Origin: Linum tenue
Taxonomy: Eukaryota; Streptophyta; Magnoliopsida; Malpighiales; Linaceae
Length of the DNA: 64,000 nt
Assembly: GCA_946122785.1 (NCBI GenBank)
Contig: CAMGYJ010000002.1
Span: 16,776,492-16,840,491, forward strand
Direction of reading: 5' to 3'
How positions within the stretch are numbered: position 1 is the first letter of the stretch; each line of letters opens with the position of its first letter. This document shows, in pieces, positions 33,421-46,150 of this stretch. A program made the position numbers and the translations under genes. The notes below the pieces were generated by a model. It searched no databases and had not been told where the DNA came from. It saw only the letters and a program-made list of their open reading frames with translations.

Positions 33421-34344
33421 GTTTTTAGTCGAGTCCTAACTAGGAGGTTCCTAGAAAATAATTGTTTCATAGTATACTAGTGGGGAATACTTACTGATGG
33501 AAATAAACAAATTGTTGATATCAAAGTCCGGACTTGGTTGCTCCTTATCATATGTTGTGTACTCAAAAGTTCGAATGCAGTGTTGGCCGGGTGGGAATGA
33601 TGACTGAAAATTTTGTATTTAGTGAGAGCAGTTTCGCCATGTGGAACTGAGGCTGTCTGGATTTAATACTGAGCCGTCTAATATTGATTCTGGAAAGTTG
33701 AAATACATGGTTTCTTTAACCATACTCAATCATTGTCTTCCTTTTCCTCTCCATTCGATTAACAAAATATTGATTCTACAGACTCATGTTCTCCAGTTTT
33801 GTTGCCTTCTAAATCCATTTTTGTTTTGGAGACATATATGGATGTGAAGGAGTAAGGTCTCATTCTTTTATAAGCTGGATTTTGCTGCCTTGTAAGCTAG
33901 TTTACACTAGAAAATTCTGGATGACGGATGCTGACATGACATTGTCTGTTTTATGGTGCTTCTAACAATTTCCTATTGGTTCTTTTATAGCATATGATGG
34001 ATTGAAATTCATGAAGTCGATATTTTTTTCTGAAGTATAAGAGATTAGAACGTACATGTATTGGAACTCTCGAGCTGCAACTCTTTAAATGGTGAATTCT
34101 CTTGTTTGAAAATCAGTCTTTTACTTGATGCCTCAAATAGTTGTTTCTTCATGATCTTAGTGCCCTACAATTGTTGCTGATATCTATTGAGAATTACTTT
34201 CCGGATTCCCAAGTAAGAGGTTTGGTTTTGGAAATTCTCCATTGATGGCTCTGTTCAGTGCGTTGGCTTATTCAATGGCAGCTTTGCTTGCCTTGTTCCT
34301 GTTCCATTTACAATACTGTTGCCTTGACACTACAAATTCTGGAA

Positions 34345-34800
34345 TAGGAATGGCAATGGGCAGGTTCGGTGCGGGTTTCTTGGTATCCAGATCCACCCCG
34401 TGATAGGTCGGGTCCAGGTCGGGTAATTTATTACGGGTTGTAGGTCGGGGCAGATCGACCCAATGGATATGCAATTTATATAAAAAAAAACATTAGAAAT
34501 ATTCGTTATTTTTATTATAATACCAAGAAAACAAACAATATTATGATAAATGTAGTTAAATTATTAGAGAAATTGAGGTTTTCACTAATTTAATTACAAG
34601 TTTATTATAGCTAAGATATGATGTAATTTAAGAAAAATTCTAAGTAATTTGACTAAGATTATATGTAATTTAGGCAAGAACGGGTCGAGAATGGGGCGGG
34701 TCAGGGCAGGTTGGGTTGATTAAAGAACCCATGCCCGCCCCGCCCCAAAACAAGCCAAACCGGTTGGGTAAAATGGGTCAGTTCGAAATTGCCATCCCTA
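34345..34800. mobile_element. hAT MITE, 456 bp
   Basis: Termini TAGGAATGGCAATGGGC and AATTGCCATCCCTA, with an exact 8-bp duplication TTCTGGAA (34337-34344, 34801-34808). GC-rich GGGTCGGG-type subterminal repeats surround an AT-rich middle. Confidence 0.93.
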
Positions 34801-35109
34801 TTCTGGAAGATGGATGCTGATATGATATTGATGGAGTTAAATGGTGCTAACACTTTCCAATTGTTCTTTATAGCATATAATCGACGGTTCTAGCTATTGG
34901 TGTCTTAAAAGGCAGCTTTGCTTTGCCTTGATCCTGTCCCATTTACGATTTTACCGCTGTCCTAGAATTGGAGTATGTTCAATACGAAACAGGAAAATGC
35001 AGAAAAAGTGGTATGGTACCTACTACACTAATAGCCAGCCTCATTAACAACTCGGGTAAGGGACGCCAAACCAATGTTTGCAAAAAAAATCAATTCATAG
35101 TTTTAGGAA

Positions 35110-35402
35110 AAGGATAAAACGTGTTTTACTAGTGATGGTCGATAAATAATGGATTATACAAATATTTGTAAACCATGAAAATATGTTCCAATTTTTTATA
35201 GCATATGATGGATTGAAATTCATGAAGTCGATTTTTTTTTCCAGTATTGTAAATGGTATGGTAAGGAACGCCAAACGCCCAAACCAATGTTTACAAAAAA
35301 AAAAATTACTTCATAGTTTTTGGAAAATAATAAAACGTGTTTTACTAGTGATGGTCGATAAATAATGGATTATACAAATATTTGTAAACCATGAAAATAT
35401 GT
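35110..35402. repeat. Tandem direct repeat, two copies
   Basis: Sequence from about 35110 to 35185 (AAAACGTGTTTTACTAGTGA through the CATGAAAATATG block) recurs at about 35334-35402 almost unchanged. The upstream CCAAACCAATGTTT motif is also doubled (35068, 35279). Confidence 0.85.
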
Positions 35403-35560
35403 TAGAATTTTTTATTTAAAAGAAAATTCAACATTTAAATTTAACACTGAAAATATACGTCCATTTTACCTGTTAATTAATTTTTGTTTCGTAAAAGACA
35501 AGTCCACTATGGAGTTTATTGTCTCGAGTCTTGGTTAAACACTGATTAAGATTAGTGGGG

Positions 35561-37417
35561 ACTGGGGAGGAATAAAATGATTGGCATTGCATAGCGCATT
35601 GGGATCTTCTTCACATGGCGTTCGTGTCCAGTGTTTTAAGCATTCTTAAACACTTTTCCATCTTCCTCTCCTAAGCTCTGCTTTGGAACCCAAAAACAAG
35701 ATTAACAACTAACAACCAAACATCTCTCTCGAAGAAAACAAACAACCAAACCACGCAGCTCTTAATGTTGATTGACGCTTGCACCAATTAAGCTTCATGC
35801 TAAGAACATGATATTGTTATTACATTAATTAATGATAAACGTGGTTTGTTTTGTTGTGCGGTGGGTGATTATCAACCACCCGCAACAAGGCAGGCAGGCA
35901 GGCAGGCAAACAAAGCAGTCTGTCCAACCCAACTTCTCAAGATTGGCTTACCCAACCAAACTGCTTTCTGTTAATCCTTATTTGGTCGCCATTAGGTTTG
36001 GCTGTTTCCCTGCTTTTCCTGTTGTCAGGAAATTGGGTAGGAAAGAATATGATTGAAGGTGCGCTCTTTTTTAAAGTGTTCCCCGAATTTGTTGGTAGGG
36101 ATTGATCAAATCATTTTCAGGAATCCTTCCAACCAAAATTTGGAAGTAGCAATCTATACAGATTTATGTGTTTGTAAGTTTGAGAAGGATAACAAGAAGA
36201 AGAGAAGAACGTTGAAAACAAGTCTGAAAACCATCACACTTTTTATTGTGAAAATTTACGGTTCCCTTCTGAATGATTGCTTCGTTTCACCGGAGTCAAA
36301 TAATTAATTAATCAAAAAAATAATTTCATATATTAAGAATTAATTAAACAGTCAAAAAAATTAATTCCAGAACGCCCAATATGATATTTCCACTTTTTTT
36401 TTTACTAACTCTTAACACTTTCTCTATGGAAATTATAAAGGTACCAATTTGGGAGCAAAAATTCCGTGATTCAGACTATACTTTCGTCATTGTGGATGAT
36501 ACCACGTAGAAAGGTTATAATCACATGCCACAATGACTAACCCTACCATCATTACGATTTGAGTTTATCTTAGTCATGACGAGTTTTTTTTTATGAATTT
36601 AATTTAATTTAATTTTTCTCATTTAATATATTTTGATTGTTTTTAGTAAGTTCTTAGTTCTTACAGTTCAGATAAAATCTGGCACTGCATATCCTGTTCC
36701 TAGTCACCAAATATGGGAAGGCAAGGCAGGCCCCCATGCATGCTCCCTGTTCTGCATTGCAGCTGTTCTTTCTGTCTCACTCGCAGCATGAAAGCCAAAA
36801 AGTAACAACAGGTACGATTTGCAGCAAAATCTTTGACATTTCTTCACACCCTGTTCCTTAACGTGTTGAATAATGGTGTCATTCACACTAGGCTAGCTAG
36901 CTTCCACAGAAACAGAGTCAACTACTACTGCAAGGTAAAGCAAGGCATGATCCAATTATTGGAAAATAGTTCAGACATATTGGGGAAAGAAGGTTAAAAG
37001 GGTACACCAAAAGCAACTGTTAGAAGAACAAAATCTGGAAGGAAAAGAAAAAAAAAACAACTCTATAAAATGATGGAGAACCTACAAAAAGAGAAAAAAG
37101 AAAGTTATTCTTCTTCCATTCTATAATCCTGTATCTAAAGCCGGCTCAAACAGATAAATATTCTATCTCTGTTGACAATGACAACAACAACTAGCTGCTC
37201 ACCTTACAACTCTGGTAACAATGAGCCCTATAGCTGCAGCAGCAACTCCAGCATCATAACGAGTTAACAACAAAAACTAAAAATTCCTTTTTTCTTACAT
37301 TCAGTTTCTCAATGAGCTATATATCTGGGTCTGTAGACTGAGAATCAAACCCCCCATCTTACCCTTTTAAATTGTTTCCTTGTATCAGCATGCAAGCGAT
37401 AATCCTTCTTGCAAAAT
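35561..37417. other. Intergenic DNA and 3' UTR of the GT14 gene
   Basis: No gene supported. It contains a (GGCA)n microsatellite at 35889-35908 and AATTT repeats near 36597-36615. The last few hundred bases before 37418 are probably the 3' UTR of the minus-strand GT14 gene. Confidence 0.5.
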
Positions 37418-39512
37418 CTATTTACACTGATCTTCTCCGCGCTTGGCCATTAAAGCTACCCTAGCTATGAGATGTTTGAGCCGGTCTGCGCCTGGACCTG
37501 GCTGAACTTTGTTCATGTCCCCAACTTCAGTGCAATCGGGGCTATTGGAGCACCACCCTCCAGGAGTGAACGCCCCAACCTTCCTGCCAAGTAAATCGTT
37601 GTCAATCTTATCTAGGGCAGGGTCATTGTGCTGAAACTTCCTGGCAAATGCAGCACCACTCGCAATCATGTTTTCGGTGTCGTTGAGGGTAAGTATATGT
37701 GGATGCTGCTTTGGAGGCGTATCCCAAGCAATGTAGTGCAGGTCGTGATTGATAGCCGTTCGAGCATACTCCGGAGCATTGCATATTACCGTGTGGAAGT
37801 AGCCTTCAGGAGAGGACACAAAGTTTGCATAATACATGAGCAACGTTCTCGGTAGGTTATCCCATCCCCAGATTAAGTACTCGACAAAAGAACGTGTGAG
37901 AACCATCCATGCAGAACCTGTGAAACAAAAGATGATGATATCTTTCATCGTCAGCAGAAGGTGAAGTGCCATGTCTGATAGTTCAGACATACTGAGTTAC
38001 AACTACAGCAGCAAGGAGCTTTTGAACACAGATAGATGGTGAAAATGGATTGTTGTCGCTGGCTTTCCATGAAAACAACTTGATCAACCAATAGATACAT
38101 TCTCAACAGAAGCACAGCCAAACACCTAAACCATTAGATTAAGGTAACTAATAGAAGCTATTTGCAGCGAGACATAAAGATTCTATTCAGTGATGAACAA
38201 CTAGTGATCTTCAAACTATCACCTAGAAGATGCTGATTGATTATAGCGATTGAATTGTCCAGCTTGGAGTTCTACCTTCCTAAGGTAAACTAGACTGTGA
38301 GATGAAATTTTGTAGGATCTCACAAATAGAGCTCACTGTAAAATGCTAAGAGAAAAAGGTAGGGAAACCCATTGCAATTAGAGAAAGTGAGTAAAAAATT
38401 AAAAGGTGAGTGAAATACTAATTCATGAGTGGAAAGACAAACATTTCAACTGGTTCTAGCATAGCGGTAAGTATGCAGCACTGAGAGAGCACTATAACAG
38501 ATACATTACATATACTAACCAGTAAACAACTTGAATGCTGTTGGCAGAGGTCGCTTGGGGTTAGCCCCGAAAATGTCTTCCTTGGTGGTGGAGTAGAGTG
38601 CAGGATCCACGATTAATGGCATTGCTCTCTTTTCCCTGGATAACAGAATAGGGTAACCTATTACTTACTGCTAACAAGTTCCAAACTTCTACCTCCATTG
38701 TGGACGCTGATTTTTAAAAGTCTTGGGAGAGAGGTGGAGAAACAGGGAAGAGAACTTACTCTTTCCAACCCAACTGGCTAGTATGCTCGATGAAGTTAAG
38801 ATTTCGGTTCAAAGTTGAGAACGTGTCCAAAAGATCTGCACCACATAAGCAGATGAGTAAACACTAGTTCAGAGTACGAGCTTCCTGTCGAGGAGATGAA
38901 GGACCTGATATAAATTCACTATCAAGACAAACACTGACCATCTTGAGTTACAAGAGGATAATCAGAAGCACTGAGGTTGATGAACCAATCCCACTCTTTA
39001 CTCCTCTTCAAAAGAATTGCACAAGCATGAAGTGTATTTGACACCATGGTGGGTCCTCTATAGGTCACCATATTCGCTTTGGAGTTCATGTAGACGTTCC
39101 CATACTTGGCGAAAATCGGATGCTTCTCCACTCTTGCAGCAAGCTCTAACCTTTCTTCTGCCGGGGATTCAAGATCCAAGTGTACGACGTAGTGGTTTCT
39201 CGGATGGTAAAGGGCATGAAGAGTTCTCCAAAGCTTATCCAGGTCACCTTTGGATCCAGACACCAAGTAAGCAAACCTAGGAATTTTAGGACCAGGGGGA
39301 GGTGGAGGAGGAGATTGTGAAACCTTTGTTTCAGCAAAACCTTGGCCTGCTGTTTGGTTTACACGAGACGGGAAAATGTTGAAGATGTGATTGATGGTGT
39401 GGAGTGAAGAGATAAGACCCATGTTGAATGAAGTTGCTAAGAGGAAGACACAGATGAGAGAGCTTATGACTAGAGGGAAAACCCACTTCTTCTCCATGTT
39501 CAGAGACCCCAT
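37418..39512 (-). CDS. GT14-family beta-glucuronosyltransferase (GlcAT14-like)
   Basis: Four coding exons on the minus strand: 39512-38939, 38835-38760, 38635-38520, 37917-37418 (1266 nt, 421 aa), all with GT-AG introns and consistent phase. It is a type II Golgi membrane protein: short cytoplasmic tail, membrane segment at about residues 11-32, a stem with a run of six prolines (about 68-73), then a Branch-type (GT14) catalytic domain. Family signatures are PRFAYLVSGSKGD, NHYVVHLDLESP, RGPTMVSNTLHA, WDWFINLSASDYPLVTQD and SPEGYFHTVICN. Plant members add glucuronic acid to arabinogalactan-protein glycans. The length is usual for the family and no lesion is seen. Which paralogue it is cannot be told. 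Confidence 0.93.
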
Positions 39513-40760
39513 TGCAGGACCTTATCATGGATTCCAATGAAGGATCCTCTCACATCCAATTTCAAGTCAGCACTTAAGGAACTTTTCTCCTCTGGTTTGA
39601 ATAGCAACTGTCTGCCTAGGACGCCACGGTTGAGACTTAGTATGAACAGCAGAAACAGGCTGCTCAATAAAAAAAACAAGAACAATTTACAGCCCATTAT
39701 TATCATCACCATGCCCTGGTGGTCTACATGGAAATCGCAGACCAATGAACTCGATCAAAAATGACAAAATGGAGAATCAAAACAGATATCAAATATTGAG
39801 ATATACACAATAAAAACAAATAAGATTCAGCTATCATTCGGAGGAAGTTAACAAAATTTAAATTACGAAAACCAAACCTCTTAATGCAAGAAGAGAGTTA
39901 AAACAGGTATTTAGTATTTGATATGAAACGAATCATTTTTTTAGCTCAACAATGGTACAAACCACAAAATCATCCCAGCTAAAGATCCCAGCTTTTGAAA
40001 CACGAAAAAGGGAAAAGGATCCCTTTGCCCTTCCTATACACAAGAATCATCATACACATCTCCACAACCCAATTAGCTAAATCCCAGAAACGGAATGCAG
40101 AGAGAGATCACGAGATTAAGAAAGAAACACAGAACCCAAATACGGAAACTCAAGATTCAAAATCATTTGGATCAATGGAGGACAAACTAAAGAGAAGGAC
40201 CCAGTAGTAGAAAGAAATCCACGGAATGGTGAACACCCATTGAATTAGAAATCACAAACAACCCATTATACACTGTGTATCCCGGAAAAGGAAAGAAATC
40301 TAAAGGGCGCAAAAGATTGACAAAAAAAAATCAAAAGAAAAGCAGAACCCACGTAGGGAGGGACCTTCCCAATCAATCATCAGCCATGTTAAGTACCTTT
40401 TCTCCAATGCAGATTGCAGGGTGAAGTTGAATCCAGCTCCCCTTTCTCCTGGGAGTCTCTAAGAATGGGGCGGAGGAAAGAAAAAGGGGAAAAGTTGGAG
40501 AGAACTAGATGGAAATATGGAGAGCGATGGAAAGAGCGTCGTTATTGTTAGTCATTAAAAAAATTGCTAAAAACAAGACTCAGATATGAGAAGCACGATG
40601 AGAGACAAGAGAATGGTTTCAATGCGAACAAGGGGAAGCTTTCAGAAGAAACAAATTTATTTTTTTGAAGGAGACTCGTGTTTCTCTCTCTCTCCCTCCC
40701 TCTCTCTATCTCTCGCTCTCTTCCCTCTGCTCTGTGAGGACGAAAGTTTCTATTATTGTG
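39513..40760 (-). promoter_or_regulatory. 5' UTR, probable leader intron and promoter region of the GT14 gene
   Basis: On the minus strand a donor-like AAAAGGTACTT (about 40397/40396) and an acceptor-like CCTAGGCAGACAG (about 39613/39612) suggest a ~785-bp intron in the 5' UTR. A GA-rich stretch on the minus strand (40680-40735) lies upstream and could be the core promoter. No reliable TATA box identified. Confidence 0.4.
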
Positions 40761-40938
40761 AGCAAATATAATAAAATTAGCTCTGCGGATTTTTAGGTTT
40801 TCTTGTTCTATCCCCACAAAATTCCCTCCTGTTAACTCACTACAGGAAAACTACACATACCTCAATATCCATACGCCTGTTACATGTTGACAACGGTCTA
40901 TTTTGATATATGACGATACTAATAACCTGTGTAGGAAG

Positions 40939-42036
40939 CAAGGTTCAAAAAGGTGTTAGGCTTAAGGCGGGCGTTGAGCCTTTACCTAGCGCCTAGCTCG
41001 CCTAGACATAGACTAACCGTGTCTAGACGTTGCAAGAAAAATAGTTATTCGCACTGCATGATGAATTAAATAGTAATCGAAAACAATTCTTCACTTAAGT
41101 TAAAATTATTAATAAATTACTCAACACTTAATGAAAAGAACACAACTTACGAATTCATAGAATCATAGCTCAATAGCTCACAAAGTTCATAGAATCATAG
41201 CTCAATAGCTCACAAAGTTCTTGAGCTATTGAAAATATTGATATAGAAAATTGGTTTTGTAGTTGATGTAATTTTCTCTTTTATTATTGACTTCCTAGCT
41301 CCATCTAGTAATGTTTAGGAGAGATTTATATGTCACCTTACTCCATTGACGTGTTCCAGTTAGGGATGACAATTTTGCCCATACCCATGGGTATTTTACT
41401 ATCCAACCCAATTGGGTTGGGTATGGTTTTCAAATAAATGGTAGATGAGTAGAGTTTGATGGATTTGTACCCATACCCATTTACTTGGGTTGGGTTGGGT
41501 TTTTAACACATGGATTTGGGTTTGTACCCATGCCCAAAGGCAAATTACAGTTTGGTACCTAAACTTAATAGATATGCAGAGTTAGTACCTAAATTTAATT
41601 TTTTTGCATATAAGTCCTCTAAATATGGATGGAAAATTACGTTTTGGTACCTAAAATTTTTTGGTCTTACATTTTTGTACCTAAACTTTCCCAGTTTTAC
41701 AAATAGGTCCAATTTTTGTGTGTGTAGTTAAAACACCCTCAAGTAAATAGATATCCATATCCAACCTATACGCATTTACATTATGAAAGCAATATCCATA
41801 TCTAACCCAAACCCATCTACAAACCCCCAAACCCATATACACTTCATCCAAACCCTACCCATACTAAATGGATCTATTTGGATTTGGGTAAAATTACCCA
41901 TGGGTGGGTAATTGCCATCCCTAGTTCCAGTATCTAATTAGGCGCGAAACTCCTAAGCGAGGCATTTTGCCATTGACTTGCGCCTAGACGTGCCTAAGGG
42001 CTAAGCGTAAGGTTAGGCGTGCCTTTTTGAACCATG
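40939..42036. mobile_element. hAT-type element with CAAGGTTCAAAAAGG termini, carrying a nested hAT MITE
   Basis: Left terminus CAAGGTTCAAAAAGGTG, right terminus the complement of CATGGTTCAAAAAGGCACG; exact 8-bp duplication GTAGGAAG (40931-40938, 42037-42044). Inner ends repeat GCGCCTAG / CTAGGCGC motifs. A second hAT MITE (41361-41923) is inserted in it. No transposase. Confidence 0.9.
41361..41923. mobile_element. hAT MITE, 563 bp, nested
   Basis: Termini TAGGGATGACAATTTTG and AATTGCCATCCCTA, with an exact 8-bp duplication GTTCCAGT (41353-41360, 41924-41931). ACCCATACCCAT / GGGTTGGGT repeats lie at both ends. A middle part (about 41535-41735, with several GGTACCTAAA motifs) may be a further insertion. 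Confidence 0.93.
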
Positions 42037-42044
42037 GTAGGAAG

Positions 42045-43220
42045 ACCTGAGTTTTGCTCATTTTGGGTAGGAAATAAGAGTTGTGCAAGTAGTTAGTTTT
42101 AATGTTTTTTCGAGAAAAATACACTAAAACACGCTTTGATGTACTTTAGTTTGAAGAATAATTTCATATTCAACATGTCCAACTTACTAGCGACTGCAAT
42201 AAAATGCATTCATGGCCCATGGAGGATCCATGACTATTTTACATGTACCGTACATATTACAAGGAATCATGACATTTTGTGCAACAAACAGCTCTTGAGA
42301 ATAGCGAACTAAAACTTGTGGTAATACTATTAGGTTTGATCCTAGTACTATCTCGAGTAACTATCGACATGAATTAGATGGCAAAGGACTGACCATATAT
42401 GTTAGGCACACCGTCCGCCAGACTGAATTTTGAGAAATTCCGCCATTATTGTTGCATTGCATGCAAGGTCAGGTAGGTCATCAAAGTTCTGCTATGAATG
42501 ACAACGTTTTTGGCCACCTTAGCATTCATAACTCATGACCACGACGTGCTCGATCTTCCAACAGTCTATAATATGCATTTCTGCCAAATCAGTCGTTACC
42601 GCTCCTCCCTACATAGAAGGGGTCCCCTTTGTTTTTTGCCCCTCTCGGATGGCAATAAAACCAAAACAAAAAACAATCATTTCCATCAAATAATACTAGA
42701 ACACGAAAGGATGAAATGGAATAAAAGAGAGAGATCATGAAAAAGTAGGGCCAAAGAGTAGAAGTTGCAGTCACGGGTGGTGACCAAATGCAGGCAATCA
42801 GATCCATGAACTCTTAAACAGCTGACTGCTCAATCAATAGTGTAAAACAGCGTACAGATTACAGACCAGTTCCCTTGCAGAAATCAAACACAACTCCACG
42901 TAGAACAGTATGCTGTAAAGATAAATTATAAAAGATGCCTAGTTCCCCTCCATTCTGTATCTTGCTACCTCCAGTCAATCTACCAGAATTAGAATTTTTA
43001 CAGCCTAAGGTATTATGACCCTAGCGCAAAAGTGCAATGTGAAGGTGTCAAGAATGAAAAGAATCCAACTTTGCTTTGATAAGGAAAGGGAGAGGGAAGG
43101 ACCGTAAGGAAGGCATGGAACATGTACCTCAGCTATCTGCATTACAGCTCCATTCGGATTTGTAAAACTAAACAAGTATGATGTTTATGAATTCTTTCAT
43201 CTCGATATACTAGCACCAAG
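42045..43220. other. Intergenic DNA and 3' UTR of the CMP-KDO synthetase gene
   Basis: No gene is supported. The part next to 43220 is the likely 3' UTR of the minus-strand gene. The remainder is AT-rich with no repeat of note. Confidence 0.5.
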
Positions 43221-45756
43221 CTAGGACAAGTTGTGCTCACGCATCAGAGCTTCAATCTTCTCAACGTCTTCAGGGGCATCAACACCATGAGCTTCGTGAT
43301 CAACCTTTATTACCTGAGGAAAAAAAATCAGTAAGTTTGCTGCTTAATACACACAGAATAATATTTAACAACTTTTTCTGTTAAAACATCATTGCATTCA
43401 TTTTGGTGTTAATTCAACTTCATATTTAATTCCATTAAAAAAAATAGGGCAAATACAATATATTATCCATAACTATTAAGCAGCGGGGAATTATAGCCAC
43501 AATTATCGAAATACAAATTATTAGCCAATCGTTAAGTTTTCGTTAACACTTTTGTTAGTAATGATGACTAAGCTTTTACGATGGTGAGCTGGCTCCCACG
43601 TGGCAGTCATCATATCATATTTTTTACGATGCTGACATGGCCTTCTACGTTAAAAATTTGAAAACAGTAACGGGCTGTTAGCCAAATCTTGACCCACAAC
43701 AATAGTTATGGCTAATAATTTGTATTTCGATAGTTGGGGCTATAATTCCCCGCTACTTAATAGTTATGGATAATATATTGTATTTACCCAAAAAAATACC
43801 ATATCTAGGAATTCTACATCAATGTGGCCTCAATAAAGTGTTGATCACTACAGGCAGGCTTCATTAAGTTAGGGGTAATAAAAATACTTGTTCTGCTTGA
43901 TTCACTGCACTCAAGGCAGTTTTGGGAATGCTCATTTTCTTTCTGTCATCCAAATGCTTACTTATAGCCAGCAATTTGAAGATTAAATGTGGGGTGGCAA
44001 GACATTCAAAATACAGTGACTCAGTCAAGGTAAATCATAAGGCCAAAGGAAACCACCCACCTTCATTTTGTAACCATTCTCAAGAACTTTAAGCTGTTCA
44101 AGATCTTCTTCTAGCTGCAGAGGAGTAGGTGGAAGTTCTGGGTACAGCTTCAGAAACTTTGTATCATAACTCTGGAAACATCATATGACATCATTGTGAA
44201 GAGTTCAAACACATAATTTGGCTAGTATGGTACAGAATAACAGAGCTTTGATCTTTCATAAGAATGATGAAGTTTTCTTTTCTTCCCTTCCCCCCTACTA
44301 CAAGCGTCATGATGAAGAAACGGCGTAATGAAAACTCGTCTCCGTACCTGAATACCAAGGTGTAGCAAATATGGATACCGCGGATTGACTGCTCCTGATC
44401 TGCATTAAGTAGATCCAAACATCATCAAGATGGTCCAGCCTAAAGATTCTAAAACTAGATACAGTACTGAAAGGAAATCGAGATATGGATAGTTTATAGG
44501 CTCACTTATTATAAGGAATCAGCCCTCTGGAAAAGTAGATGGCATAACCTTTGTTATCCACCACACATTTTACACGGTTCGGATCAAATGCATCTCCAGG
44601 TTTCAAAGCTGTTACAGCGGTGCTAAACACTGCATCTGGAGCTGCCTAGATACATGAAATGCACACTTCAATTCTCAATTAAGCATTCAATGAAATCTTA
44701 TCCATAAAGATTAGCCTATTGCATTAGCCTGAGAGACCACAAGAGAAGCTACAGGAAAGCACTTCCAATATTTTGGCTCAGAAATGTGGCAGTCGAAGAT
44801 TAACAAAGAAAGTAAGAGAAATGGCTGACAACTCACCTGCAAAGCTTTAACAATTCCATCAATTATCCCGGGTTCAATCAAAGGCTCGTCTCCCTGAATA
44901 TTGACAACAACGTCGTATTTTTGCTGTAGCTTTTGCAGAGCTTCATTGCAACGTTCAGTACCTGTTTACACGCCATGAAATAGTAAACCAAGATGCAACA
45001 GCAGAAGCTAGCAGACGAAGAAAAGTTATCACAAAACGAACACCAAAGTAACCCACCATTGCGACAGGATTCTGAAGTCATTATAACATCAGCACCAAAC
45101 CCTCGGCAGCATTCTGCTATCTTCTCATCATCCGTTGCCACAACTGCACTAGCAAAGGGCTCTAGAAATTAGAAATCCCAAAGCATGAGCCACAACTACA
45201 TGTTTATGAAAAATTCTACAGACCAAAGACCAACTAATTTCGTTTTCTATCATCGTACCTACATGATTCAGACAAGTTGAAAGTTTAGCCCTCTCCCAAG
45301 TTCTCTGCAGATCGTCCAACCAAATTTTCCGAGTCAAAATAGTTTACACAAACCTCTCTCGGGTTCCGAAACTTCATCTTTCTAAAAGAAGCCCACGTAA
45401 TATGACTGGATTCAGTAAAAGCAATCGAGTACGAAAGCCAGAGGATGCATTCAAGAACCAATGAATTAAATAGTACGACTGAATCCCCAGAGAAAACCCA
45501 AGAGAAGAAAGGGAACCTGGATCATGGGTTTCCCCAGGATTTGAACGAGTGGCTTGCCGGGGAAGCGTGAAGATGCGAAACGAGCGGGAATAATACCCAC
45601 GACGCGGCTCCTAAACTTTCTGGATCCGCCGAGATAAGTTCGAGCGGCGAGACCGGCCACAATGACAGCACTGGCTACAATACCCTGCACGATCCATAGC
45701 TTGGATGAGGAAGACGAACCGGAGGACGACGAAGAACGACATGGACGAACATCCAT
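43221..45756 (-). CDS. KDSB: 3-deoxy-manno-octulosonate cytidylyltransferase (CMP-KDO synthetase)
   Basis: Eight coding exons on the minus strand: 45756-45517, 45304-45259, 45143-45057, 44961-44837, 44645-44506, 44399-44348, 44171-44061, 43313-43221 (894 nt, 297 aa), all GT-AG with matching phases. The enzyme joins CTP and KDO to give CMP-KDO, the donor for KDO in rhamnogalacturonan II of the cell wall; the plant enzyme is reported membrane-anchored in mitochondria. Seen here: a Ser-rich N-terminus, a hydrophobic anchor (about residues 21-37), nucleotide-binding [24 protein letters not shown], the [11 protein letters not shown] motif, and C-terminal [17 protein letters not shown]. The length fits the family and the gene looks intact. 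Intron 7 carries a MULE-type MITE and a LINE lies upstream. Confidence 0.96.
43447..43789. mobile_element. MULE-type fold-back MITE in a KDSB intron, 343 bp
   Basis: Inverted ends start GGGCAAATACAATATATTAT and return as GGGTAAATACAATATATTAT. An exact 9-bp duplication AAAAAAATA flanks it (43438-43446, 43790-43798), though A-rich. Arms are ~110 bp. It lies in the last intron of the CMP-KDO synthetase gene. Confidence 0.85.
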
Positions 45757-46143
45757 TTTCTCCTCTCCTCTCCTCGTACTCTTCTTCAGATATTCTTTGC
45801 TCCTTTGGAAGTGCGAGTCTTGACCAAGACTTCTCGAGTCACCACCCCTCTTGCCCCTCTGCCACGTTGCCCCTTGATCTGGGCCCTAGATGCTGCCATC
45901 CCATTTGGGCCCACTTTTTGAATGAAAAGCTTCGTCCAACAGCAAGGAGTAGGTACAGCCCATATAAATCCTCGTAGTCGGCCCAGCCCAGAGCCCCATC
46001 CGAAGTTACCAATTTCTTAAATAATGAAATAACTAGTATTCGTTGCACGCGTTCCGCATCGGGATGGGTGAATTCTTTTGGTTTAATGTGTTTAGCCGAA
46101 ACTGGATTTGACAAAAAACAACCCTATCAATCCGATGTGTCCA
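45757..46143 (-). promoter_or_regulatory. Remaining proximal promoter and 5' UTR of KDSB
   Basis: 387 bp between the KDSB start codon and the LINE. It holds a CT-rich/GA-rich stretch (45757-45785) and several GGGCCC/GCCCA-type motifs (45885-45995), like the TCP-site-rich promoters of plant housekeeping genes. Any regulatory sequence farther upstream is now more than 6.5 kb away, beyond the LINE. Confidence 0.45.
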
Positions 46144-46150
46144 ATTCGTT

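Larger units (their letters stand above)
33421..35560. other. Non-coding region with diverged direct duplications
   Basis: No gene seen. Repeated blocks: TTCTGGATGACGGATGCTGA (33915) and TTCTGGAAGATGGATGCTGA (34801); GGCAGCTTTGCTTGCC (34277) and GGCAGCTTTGCTTTGCC (34911); CATATGATGGATTG (33992, 35203). A pair of ~130-bp tandem copies ends in GTAAACCATGAAAATATG (35169, 35386). These look like an extension of the duplicated hairpin locus, without its hairpin motifs. Confidence 0.45.
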
